Source: Pseudomonas eucalypticola (lineage in GTDB: Bacteria; Pseudomonadota; Gammaproteobacteria; Pseudomonadales; Pseudomonadaceae). Taken from it: a stretch of DNA of 64,000 nt. The stretch covers positions 4,744,501 to 4,808,500 of the forward strand of contig NZ_CP056030.1 of the NCBI RefSeq assembly GCF_013374995.1. The letters are read 5' to 3'. The translations under genes and the position numbers were made by a program. Numbering within the stretch: position 1 is the first letter of the stretch; each line of letters starts with the position of its first letter. The notes beneath the pieces are model-generated. The model had not been told where the DNA came from. It made no database searches and worked only from the letters and a program-made list of their open reading frames with translations. Positions 17,412 through 25,322 of the stretch are shown piece after piece.

Positions 17412-18212
17412 ATGACCGAGACGCAAACACCAGAGTCACCTGAAGTGGCCGTTGGACCTGACCAGGCTCCCGCGCCAGTGGAATTGCCGTGGGCGGACGT
17501 GGTGCCCGAGCACTTCAAGATGCTGCGCCTTGTGCCTTTGACGGTGGACCGTGTGACCGGCGCACGGCCCTTGCGCTTCGTGCAGTTCGGCCGCGCCGAG
17601 CGCCACGGCAAGGATTACAGCCTGCTGCGCATGGACATCCAGCTGCCGGCCCAGAAGGTGCGCAAAGACCAGAACCGCCTGGAAGTGTGGGCAAACCACC
17701 AGACCCGCACCCTGAGCGTCGGCCCCGAAACGGGTCTGCAGATGGAACCGCTGAACCGCGGCCTGGGCCGCTTCCTGATGGCGCAGGGGGTTATCTGGGC
17801 CCAGCGCAAGTGGGCCAATTACCGGTTCGAGGGTGCCGCGCTGGCCAGCAAGGACGGCCTCAACGAAGACACCCGCCTGCGCCGCGACCACGTGCTCAAG
17901 AGCCAGGGTTTGACGGTCACCTACACCGACGCCCAGCACCTCAAGGGCAGCTATGGGGATGTGCAGGTGGGCGAATTGATCGCCACCTGGAACGGCGAGA
18001 AGGTGCAGATGGTGGACATTCTCGACGCCGCCAACATGCTACAGCTGGCAGAGCAGAACCTGCAGGAACAGGAAGTGAAACTGCGCCAGCAGGAAGAACG
18101 GGTCAGCAAGCTCAAGCGCGAAGACAGCGGATTGCGCTTTACCATCAGTTGCCTGGTGGCGTTCGCCGTGTTCCAGGCCGGCTTGCTGATCTGGATTGCG
18201 ACCCACCGCTAG
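17412..18212 (+). CDS. Hypothetical protein with coiled coil and C-terminal membrane anchor
   Basis: The roughly 266-residue protein has a soluble N-terminal region with no recognised motif. It then has a heptad-rich helix (about residues 205-240, ANMLQLAEQNLQEQEVKLRQ onward) and a single C-terminal span (TISCLVAFAVFQAGLLIWIA). It therefore looks like a tail-anchored inner-membrane protein with most of its mass in the cytoplasm. GTG at 17409 and ATG at 17412 are adjacent alternative starts. The 118-bp repeat array follows directly. Confidence 0.75.
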   Translation: MTETQTPESPEVAVGPDQAPAPVELPWADVVPEHFKMLRLVPLTVDRVTGARPLRFVQFGRAERHGKDYSLLRMDIQLPAQKVRKDQNRLEVWANHQTRTLSVGPETGLQMEPLNRGLGRFLMAQGVIWAQRKWANYRFEGAALASKDGLNEDTRLRRDHVLKSQGLTVTYTDAQHLKGSYGDVQVGELIATWNGEKVQMVDILDAANMLQLAEQNLQEQEVKLRQQEERVSKLKREDSGLRFTISCLVAFAVFQAGLLIWIATHR

Positions 18213-18250
18213 CCCTCCCCTGCAGAAGGCGCGGAACCCACCGCCCACCC

Positions 18251-19076
18251 TGTGGGACCGTGCGCAGCTCGGGAAAAGCGCCCTGCGGGGTGTCAGGCGT
18301 TGCGCGGTGAACCCTTCCCGAGCTTCGCCCGGTCCCACAAGGCAACACCCCGAACCCACCGCCTACCCTGTGGGACCGGGCGCAGCTCGGGAAAAGCGCC
18401 CCGCGGGGTGTCAGGCGTTGCGCGGTGAACCCTTCCCGAGCTTCGCCCGGTCCCACAAGGCAATACCCCGAACCCACCGGCAACCCTGTTGGACCGGGCG
18501 CAGCTCGGGAAAAGCGCCCCGCGGGGTGTCAGGCGTTGCGCGGTGAACCCTTCCCGAGCTTCGCCCGGTCCCACAAGGCAACACCCCGAACCCACCGGCA
18601 ACCCTGTGGGACCGTGCGCAGCTCGGGAAAAGCGCCCCGCGGGGTGTCAGGCGTTGCGCGGTGAACCCTTCCCGAGCTTCGCCCGGTCCCACAAGGCAAC
18701 ACCCCGAACCCACCGGCAACCCTGTGGGACCGGGCGTAGCTCGGGAAAAGCGCACCGCAGGGTGTCAGGTGTTGCGCGGTGAACCCTTCCCGAGCTTCGC
18801 CCAGTCCCACAAGGCAATACCCCGAACCCACCGGCAACCCTGTGGGACCGTGCGCAGCTCGGGAAAAGCGCCCCGCGGGGTGTCAGGCGTTGCGCGGTGA
18901 ACCCTTCCCGAGCTTCGCCCGGTCCCACAAGGCAACACCCCGAACCCACCGCCAACCCCGTTGGACTGGGCGCAGCTCGGGAAAAGCGCCCCGCGGGGTG
19001 TCAGGCGTTGCGCGGTGAACCCTTCCCGAGCTTCGCCCGGTTCCACAAGGCAATACCCCGAACCCACCGGCAACCC
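18251..19076. repeat. Seven-copy 118-bp tandem array of paired REP-like elements
   Basis: Seven units of exactly 118 bp start at 18251, 18369, 18487, 18605, 18723, 18841 and 18959, with partial edges at 18231-18250 and from 19077. Each unit holds a forward arm (TGTGGGACCGGGCGCAGCTC...) and the reverse-complement arm (TTCCCGAGCTTCGCCCGGTC...) about 45 bp apart. The array therefore contains 14 arms, and each unit can fold into a long stem. Units differ at a few sites (for example GTGCGC versus GGGCGC, CAACACC versus CAATACC). It fills the gap between convergent genes. The repeats code for nothing; 118 is not a multiple of three. Confidence 0.95.
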
Positions 19077-19102
19077 TGTGGGGCCAGGTGCCGCGTGGAG
19101 GG

Positions 19103-20011
19103 TCAGATACGCGAAGCGAACAGCGCCTGGTGTTCGCGGCACTGGGCGGCGCTGAGCATGAACACGCCGTGCCCGCCGCGCTGGAATTCCAGCCAGTGGA
19201 AATCCACTTCCGGGTATAGCGCTTCGACGTGCACCTGGCTGTTGCCCACCTCAACGATCAGCAGGCCTTTCTCGGTCAGGTGGTCAGCCGCTTCGGCCAG
19301 CATGCGCCGCACCAGGTTCAGGCCATCGTCGCCACAGGCCAGGCCCAGCTCCGGCTCGTGCTGGTACTCGTCGGGCATGTCGGCGAAGTCTTCAGCGTCC
19401 ACGTACGGCGGGTTCGACACGATCAGGTCAAAGCGCTGCCCCGGCAGGCCATCGAAGCCATCGCCCTGCACGGTATACACACGCTCTTCCAGGCCATGGC
19501 GCTCGATGTTCTGGTTGGCCACTTCCAAGGCTTCGAACGACAGGTCGGCCAAGGCCACTTCGGCGTCCTGGAACACGTCGGCGCACGCGATGCCGATGCA
19601 GCCCGAGCCGGTGCACAGGTCCAGGATGCGCGCCGGCGGATTGGCCAGCCACGGCGAGAAGCCGTCTTCGATCAGCTCGCCAATGGGCGAGCGCGGAATC
19701 AGCACGCGCTCGTCGACGATGAACGACATGCCGCAGAACCAGGCTTCGTTGAGCAGGTAAGGCACCGGCACGCGGTCTTCGATGCGGCGTTTGAGCAGCG
19801 CCTGGATATGCGCGATCTCGTCTTCTTCCAACCGGCAGTCCAGGTAGCTGTCGGCGATCTGGAACGGCAGGTGCACCGCGCCCAGCACCAGCAGGCGGGC
19901 CTCGTCCCAGGCATTGTCGGTGCCGTGGCCGAAATACAGCTCTTCCCCATGGAAACGGCTGACAGCCCAACGAATGTGGTCGCGCAGGGTGCGCAGGCGG
20001 GAAGTGATCAC
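19103..20011 (-). CDS. prmB: 50S ribosomal protein L3 N5-glutamine methyltransferase
   Basis: The 302-residue class I SAM methyltransferase methylates a glutamine of ribosomal protein L3. SAM motif I is [16 protein letters not shown], and the glutamine-methylase signature NPPY occurs in [13 protein letters not shown]. The N-terminal helical domain ([16 protein letters not shown]) distinguishes PrmB from the release-factor enzyme PrmC. The ATG at 20011 gives the usual length. It faces the repeat array at its 3' end. Confidence 0.95.
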   Translation of the reverse strand: MITSRLRTLRDHIRWAVSRFHGEELYFGHGTDNAWDEARLLVLGAVHLPFQIADSYLDCRLEEDEIAHIQALLKRRIEDRVPVPYLLNEAWFCGMSFIVDERVLIPRSPIGELIEDGFSPWLANPPARILDLCTGSGCIGIACADVFQDAEVALADLSFEALEVANQNIERHGLEERVYTVQGDGFDGLPGQRFDLIVSNPPYVDAEDFADMPDEYQHEPELGLACGDDGLNLVRRMLAEAADHLTEKGLLIVEVGNSQVHVEALYPEVDFHWLEFQRGGHGVFMLSAAQCREHQALFASRI

Positions 20012-20200
20012 GGCAGACTCCTTTGGATACAGCCGCGCATTCTAACAGCGAAGGCCGGGGAATGGGCGCCCTGCTGGCTTTTCGCCCGGCCACGCCACCC
20101 GGCAATCGCCCGGATTCTGCACAGTGGTTGTGCGAAGCGATTCACAGAACGGCTCCAGCAGTGGAGAATGTGGCAAAAGCCCTATCCAAAGGAGCCCCCG

Positions 20201-20791
20201 ATGTCCGATACAAAGACGATGTTCCAACTGACTGGCCGCGGCCATCCCCCTGCCGATCTCAGCCGTGCCAGCCTGGTGATCATCGACGCCCAGCGTGAAT
20301 ACCTCAAGGGCCCCTTGGCCCTGGTGGGTATCGACGAAGCGGTGGCCAATATCGCCCGCCTGCTCAAGGCCGCGCGCGCCGCCCACCGCCCCATCGTGCA
20401 CGTACGCCACCTGGGCACCGTGGGCGGCCTGTTCGACCCCCAGGGCGACCGCGGCAAGTTCATCCCGGGCCTGGAGCCGCTGGGTGACGAGCCGATCATT
20501 GAAAAGAACATGCCCAACGCGTTCAACAACACCGCCCTGCACCAGACCCTGCAGGAAAAAGGCCCCATCGACCTGATCGTCTGCGGGTTCATGACCCATT
20601 CGAGCATCAGCACCACCGTGCGCGCGGCCAAGGACTACGGCTACCGCAGCACCTTGGTGGAAGATGCCTGCGCTACCCGCGACCTGCCCTTCAAGGATGG
20701 CGTGGTGCCTGCCGCCACCGTCAAGCAAGTGGGCATGGCCACCATGAATGACAACTTCGCCTGCGTGGCGCAGACCGACGACCTGGTCTGA
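20201..20791 (+). CDS. Isochorismatase-superfamily hydrolase with Ser at the nucleophile position
   Basis: The 196-residue protein has the cysteine-hydrolase fold: Asp in VIIDAQREY and Lys in IEKNMPNAF are the usual catalytic partners. The third motif reads VCGFMTHSSISTTVRAA, where most cysteine hydrolases have TxxCV, so residue 135 is Ser rather than Cys. It may act through another mechanism, as isochorismatases do, or use the nearby Cys128. The ATG at 20201 follows AAAGGAG. The substrate is unknown. Confidence 0.85.
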   Translation: MSDTKTMFQLTGRGHPPADLSRASLVIIDAQREYLKGPLALVGIDEAVANIARLLKAARAAHRPIVHVRHLGTVGGLFDPQGDRGKFIPGLEPLGDEPIIEKNMPNAFNNTALHQTLQEKGPIDLIVCGFMTHSSISTTVRAAKDYGYRSTLVEDACATRDLPFKDGVVPAATVKQVGMATMNDNFACVAQTDDLV

Positions 20792-20924
20792 CCCGTCATG
20801 ATCCGGCGGCCGTGCCTGCGGCCGCCCATCCGATAAAAGCACTCATTTCCTCAAATTGCGCCGCAGGTCGGAACCCCGACGCCGCTGGCGAGTCGAAGGC
20901 CGGATATTCACTGAGGAAATCGGA

Positions 20925-21245
20925 ATGAAGTTATCCGATGGTTTTGACGCTCGCCGCCTGCGCCCGCGCGGCCCCCGCAACTGGGGCACCCGCCTGGGGC
21001 AGGCCTTCGCGGCCGTGCTCGCCACCCTGGGCGTGCTGCTGGCCCTGGCCGGCGCCGCCAGCCTGTTCGGCCACCCCCCGGCCCTGGGCGACCTGAATGC
21101 CAGCAAGACCGGCGCCAGCCTGCTGGTGGTCTTCGGCCTGTTGCTGCTGTACCTGGGTGTGGGCCTGTGGCGCCGCTGCCGTCGTCGTCGCCAGCGCAGT
21201 CGCGAACTGAACCTGGCGCCGCACCTGATGAAAAAGCACGATTGA
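20925..21245 (+). CDS. Small two-span membrane protein
   Basis: The 106-residue protein has a basic N-terminus (FDARRLRPRGPRNWGTRLG), two hydrophobic spans (FAAVLATLGVLLALAGAASLF and SLLVVFGLLLLYLGVGLW) and a very basic tail (RRCRRRRQRSR). It has no recognised family. The ATG at 20925 is preceded by GAGGAAAT. It lies 35 bp upstream of the Smr gene on the same strand, so the two may be co-expressed. Confidence 0.8.
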   Translation: MKLSDGFDARRLRPRGPRNWGTRLGQAFAAVLATLGVLLALAGAASLFGHPPALGDLNASKTGASLLVVFGLLLLYLGVGLWRRCRRRRQRSRELNLAPHLMKKHD

Positions 21246-21280
21246 CTCGCGTAAACTAGGCCTCCGTAGTGGAGGCTGAC

Positions 21281-21838
21281 ATGCAAGACGACGATTTTTC
21301 CCTGTTCAGTAGCGAGATGCGCGGCGTCAAGCCGATCAAGCATGACCGCGCCGACACAGGCAAACCCAAGCCCGACCGCCAGCAGCTGGCCGCCGCCCGC
21401 CAAGCGGCGACCGTGCGCCAGGACGCCACCACCGTCGACGGCCTGTCCGACCAGTTCGTGATTGACGTGGGCCCCGAAGACGACCTGCACTGGGCCCGCG
21501 ACGGCGTCCAGGAAAGCCAGATGCGCAAGCTCAAGAGCGGCCAGATCCCGTTCGAAGGCAGCCTGGACCTGCACGGCATGACCGTGGAAAAAGCCCGCGA
21601 GACCCTCTGGGCCTTCCTGGCAGAGGCCACCAAGTTCGAAATCCGCTGCGTGCGCGTGACCCACGGCAAGGCCGTGCGCCTGGATGGCAAGCGCCCGATG
21701 ATCAAAAGCCACGTCAACACCTGGCTGCGACAACATGCCCAGGTGCTGGGCTTTACCTCGTGCCAGGCCCGCCACGGTGGCGCGGGCGCCGTGTACGTGA
21801 TGCTCAAGCGCACCATGCTCGAAGGGCGCGACGAGTAA
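21281..21838 (+). CDS. Smr-domain protein
   Basis: The 185-residue protein has a disordered charged N-terminus and a C-terminal Smr (MutS2-related) domain: [28 protein letters not shown] and [15 protein letters not shown]. Smr domains are small nucleases or nucleic-acid binders; the LDLHG and TGKG-like (THGK) motifs are those of the YfcN/SmrA-type stand-alone proteins. I use the ATG at 21281, which has GGAGG eight bases before it, rather than the GTG at 21269. Confidence 0.92.
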   Translation: MQDDDFSLFSSEMRGVKPIKHDRADTGKPKPDRQQLAAARQAATVRQDATTVDGLSDQFVIDVGPEDDLHWARDGVQESQMRKLKSGQIPFEGSLDLHGMTVEKARETLWAFLAEATKFEIRCVRVTHGKAVRLDGKRPMIKSHVNTWLRQHAQVLGFTSCQARHGGAGAVYVMLKRTMLEGRDE

Positions 21839-21908
21839 AGCTTGCGCTTGCAGCCACGCGGCCGTCGCCGTAACCTTCGCGTTTGCAAAAATTCCCACAG
21901 GTAGATCC

Positions 21909-22454
21909 ATGTCCCTGGAACAGCACTACACCGCGATTCTCGGCAAACTCGGCGAGGACGTATCCCGCGAAGGCCTGCTCGACACGCCAAAGCGTGCCGC
22001 CAAAGCCATGCAGTACCTTTGCCGCGGTTATGAACAAACCCTGGAAGAAGTGACCAACGGCGCCCTCTTCAGCTCCGACAACAGCGAGATGGTGCTGGTC
22101 AAGGACATCGAGTTGTACTCGCTGTGCGAGCACCACCTGCTGCCGTTCATCGGCAAGGCTCACGTGGCCTACATTCCCAGCGGCAAGGTGCTGGGCCTGT
22201 CCAAGGTAGCGCGCATCGTCGACATGTACGCCCGTCGCCTGCAGATCCAGGAAAACCTCAGCCGCCAGATCGCCGAGGCGGTCCAGCAGGTGACCGGTGC
22301 CCTGGGCGTCGCGGTGGTCATCGAGGCCAAGCACATGTGCATGATGATGCGCGGCGTGGAGAAGCAGAACTCGTCGATGATCACGTCGGTGATGCTCGGC
22401 GAGTTCCGCGACAACGCCGCGACCCGCAGCGAATTCCTCAGCCTGATCAAGTGA
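21909..22454 (+). CDS. folE: GTP cyclohydrolase I
   Basis: The 181-residue enzyme converts GTP to 7,8-dihydroneopterin triphosphate for folate (and other pterin) synthesis. The zinc and active-site motifs [20 protein letters not shown] and [13 protein letters not shown] are intact, so it is the zinc-dependent FolE1 type. The length is slightly below the E. coli enzyme. It precedes the glutaredoxin-like gene by 16 bp and is probably co-transcribed with it. Confidence 0.97.
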   Translation: MSLEQHYTAILGKLGEDVSREGLLDTPKRAAKAMQYLCRGYEQTLEEVTNGALFSSDNSEMVLVKDIELYSLCEHHLLPFIGKAHVAYIPSGKVLGLSKVARIVDMYARRLQIQENLSRQIAEAVQQVTGALGVAVVIEAKHMCMMMRGVEKQNSSMITSVMLGEFRDNAATRSEFLSLIK

Positions 22455-22470
22455 TCGGAAGGACACCGGC

Positions 22471-22839
22471 ATGTTGATGAAAGCCTTGCGCGTGGGCCTC
22501 GGCCAGTTGATCGTGGTCGGCGACCTGCTGACCCGTGGCGGCAAGCTCAAGCGCAGCCCCGAGGCACAAGCGGGCGTGGAGCAGCAGGCCCGCGGTCTGA
22601 GCCTCTACCAGTTCCACGCCTGCCCGTTCTGCGTGAAAACCCGCCGTACCCTGCACAAGCTCAATGTGCCCGTGGTGCTGCGCGACGCCAAGAATGACGA
22701 ACAGCACCGCCAGGCGCTGCTCAACGAAGGCGGCCGCGTCAAAGTGCCGTGCCTGCGCATCGAAGAGAATGGCATGACCACCTGGATGTACGAATCCAAG
22801 GTGATCATCGCGTACCTCAACAAGCGCTTCGCGGCCTAG
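22471..22839 (+). CDS. Glutaredoxin/GST-N-domain protein with CPFC motif
   Basis: The 122-residue protein has an N-terminal amphipathic leader of about 40 residues followed by a glutaredoxin fold. ACPFCVKTRRTLHKLNV holds the redox CxxC, RVKVPCLRIE is the cis-Pro strand, and MYESKVIIAYLNKRF is the last helix. It probably handles thiol-disulphide exchange with glutathione. GGAAGGA precedes the ATG. It follows folE closely. Confidence 0.9.
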   Translation: MLMKALRVGLGQLIVVGDLLTRGGKLKRSPEAQAGVEQQARGLSLYQFHACPFCVKTRRTLHKLNVPVVLRDAKNDEQHRQALLNEGGRVKVPCLRIEENGMTTWMYESKVIIAYLNKRFAA

Positions 22840-22858
22840 ATCGCTTCCTGCCTTTCGA

Positions 22859-22905
22859 CGCTTCGCCCGGCCACGCACGTGCGTGACCGGGCGCAGCTCG
22901 CGAAG
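22859..22905. repeat. REP-like inverted repeat between convergent genes
   Basis: CGCTTCGCCCGG and CCGGGCGCAGCTCGCGAAG pair around the palindrome CGCACGTGCG. The arms share the CTTCGCCCGG / CCGGGCGCAGCTC core with the 118-bp array. It separates the glutaredoxin-like and GST 3' ends and may serve as a bidirectional terminator. Confidence 0.65.
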
Positions 22906-22910
22906 ACGAT

Positions 22911-23507
22911 CTACATCGCCACATGCCCAGGCTGCGCCTGAACCCGCTTGAGCCAGGCCTCGATGCCCGGGTACGCCGACAGGTCGAACCCGCCCTCATG
23001 GGCCACATGGGTGTAGGCATACAGCGCGATATCAGCGATGGAATACTGGTCCCCCACCAGGAACGGCGTCAGTTGCAACTGCCGCTCCATCACCCGTAGC
23101 GCCTTCTTGCCCCGCACCTGGCAATCTTCGTATTCCTTGAGGCGCTCCTGGGGCATGTTCAGGTACAGCTGAATGAACCGCGCCACGGCGATGTAGGGTT
23201 CGTGGCTGTATTGCTCGAAGAACTGCCACTGCAGCACCTGGGTGCGCAACCGCGGCTCGCTGGGCAAGTACGGCGTGCCGTCGGCAAGGAAGTTGAGGAT
23301 GGCGTTGGACTCCCACAGGCAGGTGCCGTCTTCCAGCTCAAGCACCGGGATCTTGCCATTGGGGTTCTTGGCCAGGAACTCCGGGGTCTGGGTGTCGCCA
23401 CCCAGGATGTCGATGTCCACCCATTCATAGGGCAACCCCAGCAGGTGCAGCATCAGCTTGACCTTGTAGCAGTTACCCGAGCGGTGATCGCCATAAACCT
23501 TGTACAT
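22911..23507 (-). CDS. Glutathione S-transferase
   Basis: The 198-residue protein has the thioredoxin-fold N-terminal domain with the catalytic Ser in DHRSGNCYKVKL, the cis-Pro loop GKIPVLELEDG, and the ESNAILNFLADG glutathione-binding motif. An all-helical C-terminal domain with the N-capping motif YSIADIALYAYTHV follows. The substrate is unknown. It sits 9 bp after the aminotransferase gene, so the two form an operon controlled from the operator region at 24720-24776. Confidence 0.93.
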   Translation of the reverse strand: MYKVYGDHRSGNCYKVKLMLHLLGLPYEWVDIDILGGDTQTPEFLAKNPNGKIPVLELEDGTCLWESNAILNFLADGTPYLPSEPRLRTQVLQWQFFEQYSHEPYIAVARFIQLYLNMPQERLKEYEDCQVRGKKALRVMERQLQLTPFLVGDQYSIADIALYAYTHVAHEGGFDLSAYPGIEAWLKRVQAQPGHVAM

Positions 23508-23516
23508 AAACCCTCC

Positions 23517-24686
23517 TTAAGCGGCCGCCTGGGCAGCCTGAGCCTGACGGATAACCTGTGCCAACCGCGACAGCCCTTCATGCAGGCGGTGCGGGGCGAC
23601 GTGACTGAAATTCAACCGCAGGCAACCCGGATTGGCGGCCGGGTCGGCGAAAAACGGCTCCCCGGGCATGAACGCGACATCCTGGGCCATGGCCGCAGCC
23701 AGCAAGGTGCGGGTGTCGATCGGCTGTTTCAAGGTCAGCCAGAAGAATAGGCCGCCCTGGGGCACGTGCCAATCGGCCAGGTCAGTGAAGTGTTGCAGCA
23801 GCGCCTGCTGCATGGCATCGCGGCGTTCACGATAGAAATCGCGCAATCGCGCCAGGTGCTCACGATACTGCTGCGTACCCAGCCACTGCATGGCCTGCCA
23901 TTGCCCCAGGCGGTTGGTGTGCAAGTCAGCCGCCTGCTTGAGCCGCAGCAGATGCGGGAACAGGTCAGGGCTGGCGATCAGGTAGCCAACCCGCAGGCCC
24001 GGCAGCAGCGTCTTGGACACGGTGCCGGTATAGATCCAGCTGGCCTGGCGCAATCGCCCGGCAATAGGCGCCGCCATGACGCCGTCATAGGTCAGCTCGC
24101 GATACGGTTCGTCTTCGATCAGGGTTACGCCGAACTCATCCAGCAACGCCGCCACCTGGCCACGCACCGCTTCGCTGTAGCGCACGCCTGACGGGTTCTG
24201 GAACGTGGGAATCAGGTACGCAAACGCCGGAGCGTGTTGCTCGAACTGGCGCCGCAGGGCAGCCAGATCCGGCCCGTCGCGCGTTACAGGCACGCTGAGG
24301 CACTGGGCGCCGAACAGCTGGAAGGTCTGCAATGCGGCGAGGTAGGTAGGGCCTTCCAGCACCACCTCGGTGCCTGTGTCGATGTACAGCTTGGCGGCCA
24401 GATCCAGCGCCTGCTGGGACCCGCTGAGCACCAGCACCTGGCTTGCCTGGCAGGCGATGCCCTGGGCTCGGGCCTCGGCCGCCAGTAACTCGCGCAGCGC
24501 GGGCTCACCCTCGCTGGGGCCGTATTGCCCCATGCAAGCGGGCATGCCGGCCCACTCGATGGCAGGCAGCATCGCTTCGGCCGGCAAGCCGCCAGCGAAC
24601 GACATGACTTCCGGGCGCTGGGCCGCGGCAAGGATCTCGCGGATCAACGAACTCTTGAGGCGTGTGACACGTTCTGAGAAAGCCAT
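23517..24686 (-). CDS. PLP-dependent aminotransferase, class I/II (2-aminoadipate/MocR-core type)
   Basis: The 389-residue protein is a fold-type I aminotransferase: MSFAGGLPAEAMLP, GSQQALDLAAKLYID, LIPTFQNPSGVRYS, EDEPYRELTYDG, and the PLP-lysine in YTGTVSKTLLPGLRVGY. This resembles 2-aminoadipate/valine-pyruvate-type transaminases related to MocR effector domains, but has no DNA-binding domain. The ATG at 24686 starts MAFSERVTRLKSSL; the longer open frame is rejected because it would run through the divergent promoter and the marR gene. Confidence 0.9.
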   Translation of the reverse strand: MAFSERVTRLKSSLIREILAAAQRPEVMSFAGGLPAEAMLPAIEWAGMPACMGQYGPSEGEPALRELLAAEARAQGIACQASQVLVLSGSQQALDLAAKLYIDTGTEVVLEGPTYLAALQTFQLFGAQCLSVPVTRDGPDLAALRRQFEQHAPAFAYLIPTFQNPSGVRYSEAVRGQVAALLDEFGVTLIEDEPYRELTYDGVMAAPIAGRLRQASWIYTGTVSKTLLPGLRVGYLIASPDLFPHLLRLKQAADLHTNRLGQWQAMQWLGTQQYREHLARLRDFYRERRDAMQQALLQHFTDLADWHVPQGGLFFWLTLKQPIDTRTLLAAAMAQDVAFMPGEPFFADPAANPGCLRLNFSHVAPHRLHEGLSRLAQVIRQAQAAQAAA

Positions 24687-24719
24687 GGGACCACCGCTGG
24701 CAAAGACGTCATTGAATAG

Positions 24720-24734
24720 GTCAAACTGCTTGAC
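24720..24734. promoter_or_regulatory. Palindromic operator, copy 1
   Basis: GTCAA-ACTGC-TTGAC is a perfect palindrome with a 5-bp spacer in the divergent aminotransferase/MarR promoter region. An identical half-site pair occurs exactly 42 bp downstream. Confidence 0.7.
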
Positions 24735-24761
24735 TGAACTTACGACGCCAGCCCTGGATAC

Positions 24762-24776
24762 GTCAATATGCTTGAC
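24762..24776. promoter_or_regulatory. Palindromic operator, copy 2, overlapping the marR start
   Basis: GTCAA-TATGC-TTGAC repeats the half-sites and spacing of copy 1. It covers the ATG (24768) of the regulator gene, so binding here would block the regulator's own expression. Confidence 0.7.
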
Positions 24777-25202
24777 CTTAAAAACACCGCGACCCAACAG
24801 GTGGCCATGGAAGCGTTCTTCTACGGCTACCAGGCCTTCACCGCCAAGGCCGACGAGATGCTCGCCCGGCGCGGGCTGAGCCGTGTGCACCAGCGCATTG
24901 TGTTTTTCATCGCGCGCTACCCGGCCATCGGTGTCAGTGAGCTGCTGGAAAAACTGGGGGTAACCAAGCAGGCGCTGAACATGCCGCTGCGCCAATTGAT
25001 CGAGATGCAGTTGGTCACCAGCACCGCGCCAGCCAGTGACAAGCGCAAGCGCATGCTGGGCCTGACGGCCGAGGGCGCGCGGTTCGAAGAAGCGTTGCGC
25101 AAGGAGCAGGTGAGGCTGTTGCAACGGGTGTTCGCCGAGGCTGGGCCTGAGGCGGTGGAGGGATGGCTGGCGGTCAATACCGCGCTCGGGCTGGCGCTGT
25201 AA
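24768..25202 (+). CDS. MarR-family transcriptional regulator
   Basis: The 144-residue winged-helix protein has the MarR layout: an N-terminal dimerisation helix, HQRIVFFIARYPAIGVSELLEKLGVTKQALNMPLRQLI as the helix-turn-helix, SDKRKRMLGLTAEG as the wing, and a C-terminal helix. It is divergent from the aminotransferase-GST operon, and the 81-bp gap carries two identical palindromes. It very probably represses both transcripts. The inducer is unknown. Confidence 0.92.
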   Translation: MLDLKNTATQQVAMEAFFYGYQAFTAKADEMLARRGLSRVHQRIVFFIARYPAIGVSELLEKLGVTKQALNMPLRQLIEMQLVTSTAPASDKRKRMLGLTAEGARFEEALRKEQVRLLQRVFAEAGPEAVEGWLAVNTALGLAL

Positions 25203-25322
25203 GCGCTGTGCGAGCATTAGTTGCACTGTATGGCCAAATGTTGCGGTGGCTGTACCGCACGCTTTTCCAGGCGCAGGTTTAGGCTTTGACCCCTGCCCTC
25301 ACCCGCTCAAGGATTTGCACCC

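Noticed and set aside
18251..19076. CRISPR array
   Set aside because: The units are near-identical over all 118 bp with no unique spacers, and no cas genes are present.
18145..19254. Several overlapping open frames in the 118-bp repeats (for example products starting MNPSRASPGPTRQ)
   Set aside because: They are translations of non-coding tandem repeats; 118 bp is not divisible by three, so each frame breaks after about one unit.
24687..25226. Long N-terminal extension of the aminotransferase (569-residue form, MocR-like)
   Set aside because: The extra part is antisense to the marR gene and contains no GntR helix-turn-helix.
25220..25260. Possible sigma-54 box before benE (TGGCCAAATGTTGC)
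   Set aside because: The GG-to-GC spacing is one base short, which abolishes sigma-54 recognition.
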